Shown piece after piece: positions 35,687 through 43,162 of a stretch of 49,777 nt of DNA. The notes beneath the pieces were generated by a model, which saw nothing but the letters and a program-made list of their open reading frames with translations, made no database searches and was not told the DNA's origin. How positions within the stretch are numbered: the first letter of the stretch is position 1; every line of letters begins with the position of its first letter. The translations under genes were made by a program, and so were the position numbers. Source of the stretch: an uncultured Agathobaculum sp. (lineage in GTDB: Bacteria; Bacillota; Clostridia; Oscillospirales; Butyricicoccaceae); the NCBI RefSeq assembly GCF_944384735.1, contig NZ_CALWUN010000007.1, positions 1 to 49,777 of the forward strand, written 5' to 3'.

Positions 35687-36553
35687 ATGTCGCAAATCAA
35701 ACTGCTTGCGCTCGATCTGGACGGGACGCTGCTCGGGCCGGACAGCCGTGTGTCGCGTGAAAACGCGCGTGCGGTTCGTCAGGCGCAGCAGGCAGGCGTG
35801 CAGGTCGTGCTGTGTACCGGACGCAATATGGCCGAGGCGCGTTCGTTCAACGCCCAGCTGGACGCTTCGGCCGATTGGGCGGCTATCGCCAACGGAGCGG
35901 CGACGCTGCGCTTTGCCGACGGCAGGCAGGTCACGTTCGATGGGATGGACGCCGAAGATTGTGCCGCCGTGCGGCAGGTGTGCGCGCAGTTTGATGTGGA
36001 CCTCTGCCTGCACACTGCGGAGGGCCTGTACTATGGGCGGGATTTTCAGGAATTCCTGACCGAACTGCGCCGCCGCGGCCACGTCGCGCTCGACGAGACG
36101 GCGCGCGGGTACCATTTCATCGGGCAGGCGGCGCAGTGGGATGCGGTGATCGGGCGCGAGCAGGGCCATGTGCTCAAGGCGATCATGCACCATCTTGACC
36201 CTGCGGTGGTCGACCGGATGATCGGGGCGCTGGAAGCGACGGGGCGGTTTGAACTGGCGCCGTCGATCATGTACGGGGGCGAGCTGAAAAACGTGGAGAT
36301 CAACCACAAGGGCGTACACAAAGGCCGCGCGCTTGCCAAGCTGGCGGCGTATCTGGGCTTTGGCATGGACGCGGTGATGGCGATTGGCGACAGCGACAAT
36401 GACCTTGCCATGCTGCGCATGGCGGGTCTGGGTGTGGCGATGGCGAACGCCGCGCCGCACATCCGCGCCGAGGCGGACGCGGTAACGGCGGACAATGCCG
36501 CCGACGGCGTGGCCGCGGCAATCAGACAATATATTCTGGAGGGACGGATATGA
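35687..36553 (+). CDS. Cof-type HAD-IIB phosphatase inside the sucrose operon
   Basis: 288 residues. DLDGT with the catalytic Asp pair (D10, D12), VLCTGRN, a large C2B cap, EINHKGVHKGRAL (motif III Lys) and IGDSDNDLAML as motif IV. This is the sugar-phosphate phosphatase type. Placed between scrB and the fructokinase with its stop overlapping the kinase start (ATGA), so it is made together with the sucrose enzymes. A role in draining excess sugar phosphate is plausible but not shown. Confidence 0.85.
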   Translation: MSQIKLLALDLDGTLLGPDSRVSRENARAVRQAQQAGVQVVLCTGRNMAEARSFNAQLDASADWAAIANGAATLRFADGRQVTFDGMDAEDCAAVRQVCAQFDVDLCLHTAEGLYYGRDFQEFLTELRRRGHVALDETARGYHFIGQAAQWDAVIGREQGHVLKAIMHHLDPAVVDRMIGALEATGRFELAPSIMYGGELKNVEINHKGVHKGRALAKLAAYLGFGMDAVMAIGDSDNDLAMLRMAGLGVAMANAAPHIRAEADAVTADNAADGVAAAIRQYILEGRI

Positions 36554-37512
36554 AAAAAGTGGTGGCCATCGGCGAGCTGCTGATCGACTTTGTGCCGCAG
36601 CAAAAGGGCTGCGCGCTGGATGAGGTGACGCATTTCGAGCGCGTTGCAGGCGGCGCGCCCGCCAATGTCGTCGCGGCGGTCGCGCGGCTGGGCGGCAGCG
36701 CGGCCATGATTTCACAGGTTGGCGAGGATGCGTTCGGCACGCACATCCTGAAAGTGTTGCAAGGCAACGGTGTGGATACGGCGGCGGTGTTCCGCACAGG
36801 CCGCGCCAATACCGGCCTTGCGTTCGTCTCGCTGGACGCGACGGGCAACCGCGAATTTTCCTTTTTCCGCAACCCCTCGGCCGACCTGTTCCTCGACGAA
36901 AGTCAGATCACGCCCGATCTGTTCACTGATTGCGCGGCACTGCACTTCTGCTCGGTCGATCTGGTTAACTGGCCGGTGCGGCAGGCGCACCGGCGCGCGA
37001 TTGTGTTGGCGCGTGAGGCAGGGGCGTTCGTGTCGTTCGACCCCAATGTGCGCCTGCCGCTGTGGGACACCCCGGCGGACTGTCAGGCGGCGATCCGCGC
37101 ATTCCTGCCTGCGGCCGACCTCGTCAAGCTGTCGGACGATGAGGTGGAGTTTGTCACCGGCTGCGCGGACGAGCGCGGGGCCGCAGAGCAGCTGCTTGCG
37201 GGTGGCTGCAAACTGGTGCTGGTCACGCGCGGCGCGAACGGTTCGGCGGCGTATACCCAAACCGCCGAGGCTTATGCCGATACACTGTCCGTCCCGGTGA
37301 CGGATACGACCGGCGCGGGCGACTCCTTCATCGGCTCCTTCCTGTACCAGCTCACGCGGGACGGTGTGGGGGCGGATGGCCTGTCCGCGCTGCCGCAGGC
37401 ACAGCTGGAAGCCTATCTGCGCTTTTCCGCGCAGTATGCGTCGCTCACTGTGCAGCATAAGGGCGCGGTCATGGCGACGCTGGACGAACTCAGGCAGGCC
37501 TATCCGGGTTGA
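36550..37512 (+). CDS. scrK: Fructokinase, PfkB family
   Basis: 320 residues, ribokinase/PfkB fold. N-terminal GGAPANVVAAVARLGG signature, a central SFDPNVRLPLW motif, and the C-terminal DTTGAGDSF signature carrying the anion hole and catalytic Asp. In a sucrose PTS operon its job is to phosphorylate the fructose released by ScrB. Overlaps the preceding HAD gene by four bases. Last gene before a strong bidirectional terminator. Confidence 0.92.
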   Translation: MKKVVAIGELLIDFVPQQKGCALDEVTHFERVAGGAPANVVAAVARLGGSAAMISQVGEDAFGTHILKVLQGNGVDTAAVFRTGRANTGLAFVSLDATGNREFSFFRNPSADLFLDESQITPDLFTDCAALHFCSVDLVNWPVRQAHRRAIVLAREAGAFVSFDPNVRLPLWDTPADCQAAIRAFLPAADLVKLSDDEVEFVTGCADERGAAEQLLAGGCKLVLVTRGANGSAAYTQTAEAYADTLSVPVTDTTGAGDSFIGSFLYQLTRDGVGADGLSALPQAQLEAYLRFSAQYASLTVQHKGAVMATLDELRQAYPG

Positions 37513-37582
37513 CCGCAGATGCGATATATGTCGCTGCCCTTGTGGCTGCGGCGCTTGAAAATCAGAGACGTTCCGATCAGAG

Positions 37583-37610
37583 AAAAAGCCCGCCTGCCGG
37601 CGGGCTTTTT
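37583..37610. terminator. Bidirectional terminator
   Basis: AAAAAGCCCGCC (37583-37594) and GGCGGGCTTTTT (37599-37610) with a TGCC loop. Ends the sucrose operon (+) and the niacin S-component gene (-). Confidence 0.92.
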
Positions 37611-37617
37611 GGCGTGT

Positions 37618-38190
37618 CTAGTACGCTGTTTTGGTGGACTTGCGCAGGGTGCCGCTGGCCGGAGGCCAGATCAGCAGCGAGATGGCGTAGTCTACCATGG
37701 AATGCACAAACGAGCCGACGAACACAAGCAGCAGGATGATGCGCACCAGTTCCGCGCCGGAAAGCCCTTGCCCGAAGTAGACCGGGACGCATACGCAGAC
37801 CTCAGCCAGCGCGTGGATGACGCTGAGCGCCGCGCCAAACGCGACCAGCTTGACGCCGCGGGCGGGAACCTCCTGCTTGAAGTCGATCAGGGCAGGGTGC
37901 TGGCACAGATAGGCAGCGCCTAATCCGGCCCAGATGACATGGGTCAGCGCGCGCAGCACGACGGGCAGCGGGAACCCACCGAGGAAAAAGCCGAGCGTTG
38001 TGCCGAGCGACACGGCAACGCCCACCGACGGCGAGATGAACAGCGCCAGAAAAATCGCGACGTGGCTGGCAAGCGTAAAGCTCATCGGGTCGAGCGTGAT
38101 TTTGACCGGGGAGAACATCGGGATGATGATGCCGATCGCGCACAGCACACCGGCAAGGGTCAGATGGTACAGGCTTTTGCTTTTTGTCAT
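37618..38190 (-). CDS. niaX: Niacin ECF transporter S-component (NiaX-like)
   Basis: 190 residues with about six membrane helices. The segment IIIPMFSPVKITLDPMSFTLASHV and the repeated glycine/proline-rich helices suit an ECF S-component. Niacin as substrate is inferred from a NiaR-type operator over its promoter and from the niaR gene 570 bases away. The energising module is not in the window. AAAGGAAAGGA lies before the ATG. Monocistronic. Confidence 0.72.
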   Translation of the reverse strand: MTKSKSLYHLTLAGVLCAIGIIIPMFSPVKITLDPMSFTLASHVAIFLALFISPSVGVAVSLGTTLGFFLGGFPLPVVLRALTHVIWAGLGAAYLCQHPALIDFKQEVPARGVKLVAFGAALSVIHALAEVCVCVPVYFGQGLSGAELVRIILLLVFVGSFVHSMVDYAISLLIWPPASGTLRKSTKTAY

Positions 38191-38229
38191 GGGGATCGAA
38201 GTCCTTTCCTTTGAAACTCAACGGGTATC

Positions 38230-38258
38230 AGTTTAACATCTGACAATTTATGTGTCAA
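38230..38258 (-). promoter_or_regulatory. Promoter of the niacin S-component gene
   Basis: On the minus strand TTGACA (38258-38253) and TAAACT (38235-38230), 17-base spacer. The -35 lies inside the palindromic NiaR-type site. Confidence 0.75.
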
Positions 38259-38265
38259 GACATAT
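38241..38265. promoter_or_regulatory. NiaR-type operator
   Basis: Two overlapping inverted repeats share one TGTC half: TGACA-N7-TGTCA (38241-38257) and ATGTGTC-AA-GACATAT (38250-38265, one mismatch). TGTC/GACA palindromes are the type bound by NiaR (YrxA). The site covers the -35 of the niacin S-component promoter. Confidence 0.68.
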
Positions 38266-38283
38266 GTTCCATAAAAAAGGACG

Positions 38284-38312
38284 TTGCTGCCCGTAAGTTT
38301 TTGTGATATAGT
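38284..38312 (+). promoter_or_regulatory. Promoter of the minimal zincin gene
   Basis: TTGCTG (38284-38289) and TATAGT (38307-38312), 17-base spacer, about 20 bases before the start codon. Confidence 0.5.
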
Positions 38313-38332
38313 GGACAGGAAAGGAAGATAGT

Positions 38333-38701
38333 ATGATTTCGATTGACCGTTTTACCGAAATTCTGGATGAATTGGCCGAGGAGCTGCCGCCTGCGTTCTT
38401 TGAGGAACTTAACGGCGGGATCGTGGTTGACCCCGGCCGTCCGCAGCATCCGGAAGCCCGTCACGGCGATTTATATGTGATGGGGGAATACCGCAGCGAC
38501 CCGGCAATGGGGCATTATATCGTGCTGTATTACGGCTCGTTCCGTCGGGTGCACGGCGGGCTGGACGAGGCAGCGCTGCGGGAGGAGATGCGCAGCGTGT
38601 TGCGGCACGAATTCCGCCATCATGTCGAGGGACGGGCGGGTGTGCGCGATTTGGAAGTCTGGGATGAACAGCAGCTGGCGGCATATCGCGCAGACGAATA
38701 A
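38333..38701 (+). CDS. Minimal zincin-type metallopeptidase
   Basis: 122 residues. HEFRH (His92-Glu93-His96) is an HExxH zinc motif on a protein of minimal size, as in the bacterial possible-metallopeptidase family with a minimal zincin fold (MMP). No signal peptide. Function in the family is largely unknown. AAGGAAG precedes the ATG. It lies between the niacin transporter gene and niaR, which are on the other strand, so any link to niacin is doubtful. Confidence 0.72.
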   Translation: MISIDRFTEILDELAEELPPAFFEELNGGIVVDPGRPQHPEARHGDLYVMGEYRSDPAMGHYIVLYYGSFRRVHGGLDEAALREEMRSVLRHEFRHHVEGRAGVRDLEVWDEQQLAAYRADE

Positions 38702-38707
38702 CAAAAA

Positions 38708-38744
38708 AACCGGCGGGGCGCGGAAGGCGCTTCGCCGGTTTTGT
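38708..38744. terminator. Bidirectional terminator
   Basis: AACCGGCG (38708-38715) and CGCCGGTT (38733-38740) with a partly paired GC-rich inner part (GCGC/GCGC), A-run before and TTTGT after. Confidence 0.75.
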
Positions 38745-38756
38745 ATGTCGGGATGG

Positions 38757-39281
38757 TTATTTGTCGTCGTGGAGCAGAAAGCCCTTGTCCCGCAAGGCCT
38801 GTATCACACGGTCGAGCGTGGTTTGGTCGGGGGCGCGTAGGGTGTGCAGATGGATGCCGCCGGTCAGGTCGCAGAGCGGCCGTCCGCCGGGGTTGCGGAT
38901 CTTTTCGCAGAATATATCCGCGTCATACCGGGAAAAGATATGCAGCGGGGCGCAGATCTGGCCGTAAACCGCATGCTCGACCGTGACGTCGATCAGCGCG
39001 CCGCCCAAGTCTACGACGGTGTATAGCTCCTCCTGCAGCCGGTCATCCCCGTGGCGGCAGACGACGCGCTGCTCCGCGTGGGCGGGGGTGCAGGCGGTTT
39101 CCAGCACATAGCCGCGCGGTGTGGCAAGCACGGACAGGCCGCCCGCACGCAGCAGGGCGACATCCCCCACGATGATCTGGCGGCTGACGCCGCATTGTGC
39201 CGCCAGCGCCGTTGCAGAGAGCGGGCCGCTGGCCTGCATCAGCAGCTGGGTGATTTTGGTGCGCCGTTCGGCAGCGTTCAT
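38757..39281 (-). CDS. niaR: Niacin-responsive repressor NiaR
   Basis: 174 residues. N-terminal winged helix-turn-helix (TKITQLLMQ...SATALAAQCGVSRQIIVGDVALLRAGG, residues 8-50) and a C-terminal 3H domain (about 85-170) with the conserved histidines in VEHAVYGQI and GGIHLHTLR. NiaR (YrxA) binds nicotinic acid and represses NAD synthesis or niacin uptake genes. The niacin S-component promoter nearby carries a suitable operator. No such site is seen before niaR itself. AAGGAG is eleven bases before the ATG. Confidence 0.9.
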   Translation of the reverse strand: MNAAERRTKITQLLMQASGPLSATALAAQCGVSRQIIVGDVALLRAGGLSVLATPRGYVLETACTPAHAEQRVVCRHGDDRLQEELYTVVDLGGALIDVTVEHAVYGQICAPLHIFSRYDADIFCEKIRNPGGRPLCDLTGGIHLHTLRAPDQTTLDRVIQALRDKGFLLHDDK

Positions 39282-39312
39282 GTGCGGTCAACTCCTTAAT
39301 ACCCTTATCATA

Positions 39313-39344
39313 GCAAAAGAAAAAGGACTATGCAAGCATAGTCC
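39313..39344 (-). terminator. Terminator of the 3D-domain gene
   Basis: GGACTATG (39325-39332) and CATAGTCC (39337-39344) with a CAAG loop; on the minus strand it is followed by TTTTTCTTTT. Confidence 0.82.
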
Positions 39345-39363
39345 CTGAAATTTCATGCGGTGA

Positions 39364-39987
39364 TCAACCCAGCAGATAGACGTTCGCGGTCTGGATGCCC
39401 AGCTCGTACGCACGGTTATGCGAGGAAACAAACACGTCAATCTTGTTATTCTTGATCGCGCTGCCGGTATCCTCCGCGATGAACATGCCGTAGCCTTCGA
39501 TATAAACACGGCTGCCCAGCGGGATGATGGAAGAGTCGACCGCGATGGTACGGCCTTCCGTCGGGGTGGTGCCGGACGCGGTCTTGCTGCCGGTCTTGCC
39601 GTTGCAGGTCGCGCACGGGCAGTAGAAGCTCAGTTTATAGCTGCCAAGCGCAGTGGCGTTGCTCTTGATGGTGCTGGAGGCCAGCAGCGAGGTGGAATAG
39701 GCGACCGTTCGGGCCGAAACCGGCGCGGTCAGCAGATCCTTGTAGGCGGTCTGCGCAGCAGCCTGCTCCTTGGCAGCGGTCTCTGCCTTATCCTTGGACT
39801 GAGCCAGCGCCTGTTCGGCGGCGTTGATCTCGTCCGAGGTCAGCACATTGCCGACCGATGCGTTCAGGTTGGAAGAAAGCAGGGCAACCGGCTGATCGAG
39901 CGCCGCAGCACTGACCGAAGCCAGCGTGCTGACGGCCACTACCGCAGCGATCAGTTTGGAAGCGTGCTTCCGCGTGAAAAAGAACAT
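39364..39987 (-). CDS. Secreted 3D-domain cell-wall protein
   Basis: 207 residues. Signal peptide at the N terminus (KLIAAVVAVSTLASVSAAA), an Ala/Gln/Lys-rich helical stretch (about 50-90), then a C-terminal 3D domain (about 115-207) with its three conserved aspartates in AVDSSIIPLGS, AEDTGSAI and KIDVFV, and a CPCATC motif before it. The 3D fold is related to the MltA/RpfB lytic transglycosylase catalytic domain; B. subtilis YocH is a 3D-domain wall hydrolase under WalRK control. Peptidoglycan cleavage is likely. TTAGGAG precedes the ATG. A striking half-site array lies in its leader. Confidence 0.87.
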   Translation of the reverse strand: MFFFTRKHASKLIAAVVAVSTLASVSAAALDQPVALLSSNLNASVGNVLTSDEINAAEQALAQSKDKAETAAKEQAAAQTAYKDLLTAPVSARTVAYSTSLLASSTIKSNATALGSYKLSFYCPCATCNGKTGSKTASGTTPTEGRTIAVDSSIIPLGSRVYIEGYGMFIAEDTGSAIKNNKIDVFVSSHNRAYELGIQTANVYLLG

Positions 39988-40038
39988 TCGTTACACTCCT
40001 AAATCGTCGTGAAAACCCGCGCAAGGCGCGGCATCGGA

Positions 40039-40099
40039 TGTTACCGATTTGTTTTCAGGTTGTTACTGATTTGTTTTCGAACTGTTGCCGTTCTGTAAC
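40039..40099. promoter_or_regulatory. Array of six TGT half-sites at 11-bp spacing
   Basis: On the plus strand TGTTAC, TGTTTT, TGTTAC, TGTTTT, TGTTGC and TGTAAC begin at 40039, 40050, 40061, 40072, 40083 and 40094: six half-sites with an exact 11-base step, or three 22-base repeats. TGTTAC-N5-TGTTTT is close to the WalR (YycF) box TGTWAH-N5-TGTWAH; read on the other strand the half-sites (GTAACA, AAAACA) recall PhoP boxes. Both are OmpR-family response regulators that bind direct repeats one helical turn apart. The array lies just downstream of the predicted transcription start of the 3D-domain gene. Confidence 0.7.
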
Positions 40100-40101
40100 C
40101 T

Positions 40102-40130
40102 ATGATACTGTACATTTGCGAATTTGTCAA
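40102..40130 (-). promoter_or_regulatory. Strong promoter of the 3D-domain gene
   Basis: On the minus strand TTGACA (40130-40125) and TATCAT (40107-40102), 17-base spacer. The transcript would start near 40095, giving a leader of about 108 bases that contains the whole half-site array. Confidence 0.85.
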
Positions 40131-40439
40131 ATGGTTTTCATCAATTTTATATAAAATGCACAATATAAAAAGAATACGAGTATCGTATCTGTACGCTGAT
40201 GGGTAGAAAAAGCCCATATTTTGTGGTGTGGAGCGTTTTGATGCACAAGAGTGGTTACAAAAGGCTGTTACCATCGGCGGGGTGGGGAGACGGGAAATGC
40301 AGCAGGGGTGGGATGCCATGCCGGTGGGGAAGCATGTCCGGCGGGTATAAGGCAGCGCTGCGCGCGGATACTATATTATATATACTGGATGATACGGCTG
40401 GCTCGGACGCCGTGCCAGTAGGGATACGGCAAAAAAATC
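40131..40439. other. Intergenic stretch with no recognised gene
   Basis: About 300 bases between two divergent promoters. It is AT-rich near 40131-40190 and 40370-40385 (CTATATTATATATACTGG) and GC-rich between. A 90-codon open frame at 40199-40471 lacks a ribosome binding site and runs through the RNase J promoter. I recognise no riboswitch or tRNA. Confidence 0.5.
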
Positions 40440-40468
40440 TTTACACAGGCGGCAGGCTGTGGTATTCT
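40440..40468 (+). promoter_or_regulatory. Promoter of the RNase J gene
   Basis: TTTACA (40440-40445) and TATTCT (40463-40468), 17-base spacer. It gives a leader of about 125-170 bases. Confidence 0.6.
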
Positions 40469-40533
40469 TAAAATAAGTGTTTGCAGTCCGCGCGGGTATG
40501 CGCGACGGTGCAACAAACCCTTATCATGGATAG

Positions 40534-40590
40534 AAAGACAGATGAACGGGATGGCAGCTCTGTCTTTGTAAGCGGCGCGGGAAATAACCC
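40534..40590 (+). promoter_or_regulatory. Structured leader of the RNase J transcript
   Basis: AAAGACAGA (40534-40542) pairs perfectly with TCTGTCTTT (40559-40567), and GCGGC..CGGG (from 40572) can pair with CCCGGGGGCCGC just before the ATG at 40600. There is no T-run, so this is not a simple terminator. It could protect the RNA or hide the first start codon. Confidence 0.5.
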
Positions 40591-40599
40591 GGGGGCCGC

Positions 40600-42306
40600 A
40601 TGGATCAACATCAAATCAGATACGAAAAGGAAAGTGATACCACAATTATGAAAGAAAAACTGAAGATTATACCGCTGGGCGGTCTCAACGAGATCGGCAA
40701 GAATATGACGGTCATCGAGTACGGCAACGATATTCTTGTCATCGACTGCGGCGTTGCGTTCCCGGATGACGACATGCTGGGCGTCGATCTGGTCATTCCG
40801 GATACGACCTACCTCAAGCGCAACCTGAACAAGCTGCGCGGTTATGTCATTACGCACGGCCATGAGGACCACATCGGTGCGATCCCGTATGTGCTGCGCG
40901 AATGCAACGCGCCGGTTTACGCCACGCGCCTGACGTGCGGCATCATCGAGACCAAGCTGAGCGAGCACAAAATGCCGCAGAAGGTCAAGCTCAACCGGGT
41001 GCGCGCGGGCGACACGATCAAGCTGGGCGGCTTCAAGGTCGAGTTCATCCACACCAACCATTCGATCGCGGACTCGGTCGCGCTGGCGATCACCACGCCG
41101 CTGGGCGTGCTGCTGCACACGGGCGACTTCAAGATCGACCTGACGCCGGTTTCGGGCGAGATGATCGACTTGGTGCGCATCGGCGAGCTGGGCAAAAAGG
41201 GCATCCTTGCGCTGATGAGCGACTCGACCAATGTCGAGCGCCCGGGCTACACGCCGAGCGAGAAGATCGTCGGCAAATCGCTGGAGAAGTTCATCACCGA
41301 AAGCGACCAGCGCATCATCATCGCTACCTTTGCGTCCAATGTGTCCCGCTTGCAGCAGATCCTGGACATTGCGGCCAAGACGGGGCGCAAGGTCGCGGTT
41401 TGCGGCCGCAGCATGGAGAAGATCTCCAAGGTCGCGAGCGAACTGGGCTATCTCAAGGATACCGGCAAGGTGATGATCGATATTTCCGAGATCAAGCGGC
41501 ATCCGCGCAGCCAGCTGATTATTGTGTCCACCGGTTCACAGGGCGAGACCATGTCCGCGCTGTACCGCATGGCCTACGGCAGCCATAAGCAGGTCGAGGT
41601 CAACGCAGGCGACCGCATCCTGATCGCGGCGTCTGCCATCCCCGGCAACGAGAAGTCGATCAACAACATGGTCAACGAGCTGTATAAGCAGGGCGCCGAG
41701 GTCATTTACGACCGCTCTGCCGCCATCCATGTTTCCGGCCATGCCTGCCAAGAGGACCTCAAGCTGATGCTCGGCCTGTGCAAGCCCAAGTACTTCATCC
41801 CGGTACACGGCGAATACCGCATGCTGATGCGCCATGCCGGCCTTGCCCGTGAAATGGGCGTCAACCCCCGGAACGTGCTGATTACGGAAATCGGCCGTCC
41901 GGTTGAGATCAGCGAAAACTCCGCCCGTCTGGGCAATCCGGTGCCGGCGGGCCGCCTGTTGGTGGACGGTCTGGGCATTGGCGACGTCGGCACGGCGGTG
42001 CTGCGCGACCGTAAGCACCTGTCCGAGGACGGCCTGCTGGTTGTGGTCGTCACGGTCGACGCAACCACGGGCGTGGTCATCGCGGGGCCGGATATCGTTT
42101 CGCGCGGTTTCGTCTATGTCAAGGAGGCGGAGGCGCTGATGGAGGAGCTGCGCAACATCTCGCAGATGGCGCTCGACCGCTGCGCGGTGGAAAACCTGCG
42201 CGATTGGAACAGCCTCAAGTCGGCCATCAAGGGCGACGTGAGCGATTACCTGTTCAAAAAGACCAAGCGCAGCCCGATGGTGCTGCCGATCATCATGGAA
42301 ATTTAA
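40600..42306 (+). CDS. rnj: Ribonuclease J
   Basis: 568 residues from ATG 40600. A metallo-beta-lactamase/beta-CASP RNase with 5'-3' exo- and endonuclease activity in RNA decay and processing. The zinc motif HGHEDH is clear, followed by beta-CASP motifs (STGSQGE, SAIPGNE) and VSGHACQED and PVHGEYRML near residue 370-400. Family alignment begins at MKEKLKIIPLGGLNEIGKN, that is ATG 40648, but that codon lacks a well-spaced binding site, whereas GGGGG lies four bases before ATG 40600; the start is therefore open. Monocistronic. Confidence 0.93.
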   Translation: MDQHQIRYEKESDTTIMKEKLKIIPLGGLNEIGKNMTVIEYGNDILVIDCGVAFPDDDMLGVDLVIPDTTYLKRNLNKLRGYVITHGHEDHIGAIPYVLRECNAPVYATRLTCGIIETKLSEHKMPQKVKLNRVRAGDTIKLGGFKVEFIHTNHSIADSVALAITTPLGVLLHTGDFKIDLTPVSGEMIDLVRIGELGKKGILALMSDSTNVERPGYTPSEKIVGKSLEKFITESDQRIIIATFASNVSRLQQILDIAAKTGRKVAVCGRSMEKISKVASELGYLKDTGKVMIDISEIKRHPRSQLIIVSTGSQGETMSALYRMAYGSHKQVEVNAGDRILIAASAIPGNEKSINNMVNELYKQGAEVIYDRSAAIHVSGHACQEDLKLMLGLCKPKYFIPVHGEYRMLMRHAGLAREMGVNPRNVLITEIGRPVEISENSARLGNPVPAGRLLVDGLGIGDVGTAVLRDRKHLSEDGLLVVVVTVDATTGVVIAGPDIVSRGFVYVKEAEALMEELRNISQMALDRCAVENLRDWNSLKSAIKGDVSDYLFKKTKRSPMVLPIIMEI

Positions 42307-42320
42307 TCGGGTTGATAAAA

Positions 42321-42370
42321 AGCAGCAAGGGCGCGGCCAAACGGCCGCGCCCTTGCTGCTTATATTTTTA
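42321..42370. terminator. Bidirectional terminator
   Basis: An 18-bp perfect stem (42321-42338 with 42343-42360, AGCAGCAAGGGCGCGGCC arm) with an AAAC loop, A-run before and TATATTTTT after. Ends rnj (+) and ung (-). Confidence 0.93.
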
Positions 42371-42376
42371 AGTTTG

Positions 42377-43072
42377 TCAGGCAGGCTGCTCCGGCTGCGG
42401 GGTGTGGCGCAAGTCCCAGTCGATGGGCGCGATGCCATGCTGCTCGAGGAAGGCGTTGCATTTGGAAAAATGCCGGCATCCGAAAAAGCCGTTGTGGGCT
42501 GACAGGGGGGAAGGGTGCGGGCACTCGAGGATCAGGTGCTGCGGCGCGGTGATCAGGCTTTTTTTGGCGCGCGCATTGCCGCCCCACAGCAGGAACACAA
42601 CCGGCTGTTCCCGGTCGTTGAGCTTTTGGATGACGTGGTCGGTGAAGGTCGTCCAGCCGATGTTCTTGTGACTGTTAGCCTGTCCGCGCCGCACGGTCAG
42701 CACCGTGTTGAGCAGCAGCACGCCATGCTTGGCCCACGGGGTCAGCGTGCCGCCCTGCGGCGGCGCAATACCGAGGTCGCTTTGCAGTTCCTTGAAAATG
42801 TTCTGCAGGCTGGGCGGCGGCGCGACGCCCGGCTGTACCGAGAAGCAAAGCCCATGCGCCTGTCCGGGGCCGTGGTAGGGGTCCTGCCCGAGCAGCACGG
42901 CCTTGACGTCCTTATATGCCGTGTAGCGCAGCGCGTTGAAGATATCATTCATCGGCGGATAGATGGTCTGCTCCGCGTATTCCTTTTTCAGCCAGTAGCG
43001 GATGCGCTTGTAATAGTCCTGCTGGAATTCGTCCGCCAAAATCTCATCCCAGTCGTTTCCCAGATGTACCAT
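42377..43072 (-). CDS. ung: Uracil-DNA glycosylase
   Basis: 231 residues, family 1 UDG. Removes uracil from DNA. Catalytic Asp64 in GQDPYHG, the Phe/Asn uracil pocket in GLCFSV and LLLNTVLTV, and the HPSPLSAHNGFFG leucine-loop motif with the catalytic His. ATG 43072 has GGAGGG six bases upstream; the frame is open further 5' but overlaps the promoter (TATACT on the minus strand near 43105). Monocistronic. Confidence 0.95.
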   Translation of the reverse strand: MVHLGNDWDEILADEFQQDYYKRIRYWLKKEYAEQTIYPPMNDIFNALRYTAYKDVKAVLLGQDPYHGPGQAHGLCFSVQPGVAPPPSLQNIFKELQSDLGIAPPQGGTLTPWAKHGVLLLNTVLTVRRGQANSHKNIGWTTFTDHVIQKLNDREQPVVFLLWGGNARAKKSLITAPQHLILECPHPSPLSAHNGFFGCRHFSKCNAFLEQHGIAPIDWDLRHTPQPEQPA

Positions 43073-43127
43073 AACGCCCTCCTGCAAATGTTTGTACCAG
43101 TATACCACAGATTCCGGCAAAATGCTA

Positions 43128-43156
43128 TTGACAGGATATGTCCGTGCCGTTATACT
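43128..43156 (+). promoter_or_regulatory. Promoter of the GntR-ABC-VanZ operon
   Basis: TTGACA (43128-43133) and TATACT (43151-43156), 17-base spacer: near consensus. Confidence 0.85.
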
Positions 43157-43162
43157 ATAAGT

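Noticed and set aside
33176..36715. Two long minus-strand open frames opposite scrA, scrB and the HAD gene
   Set aside because: Third-position GC bias keeps the antisense frame open; the + strand genes have clear catalytic motifs and operon structure.
39988..40130. c-di-AMP (ydaO-type) riboswitch before the 3D-domain gene
   Set aside because: Such riboswitches often precede wall hydrolase genes, but the leader lacks the conserved aptamer blocks and consists mostly of the half-site repeats.
40199..40471. 90-codon open frame in the rnj upstream region
   Set aside because: No ribosome binding site, low-complexity product, and it runs across the predicted RNase J promoter.
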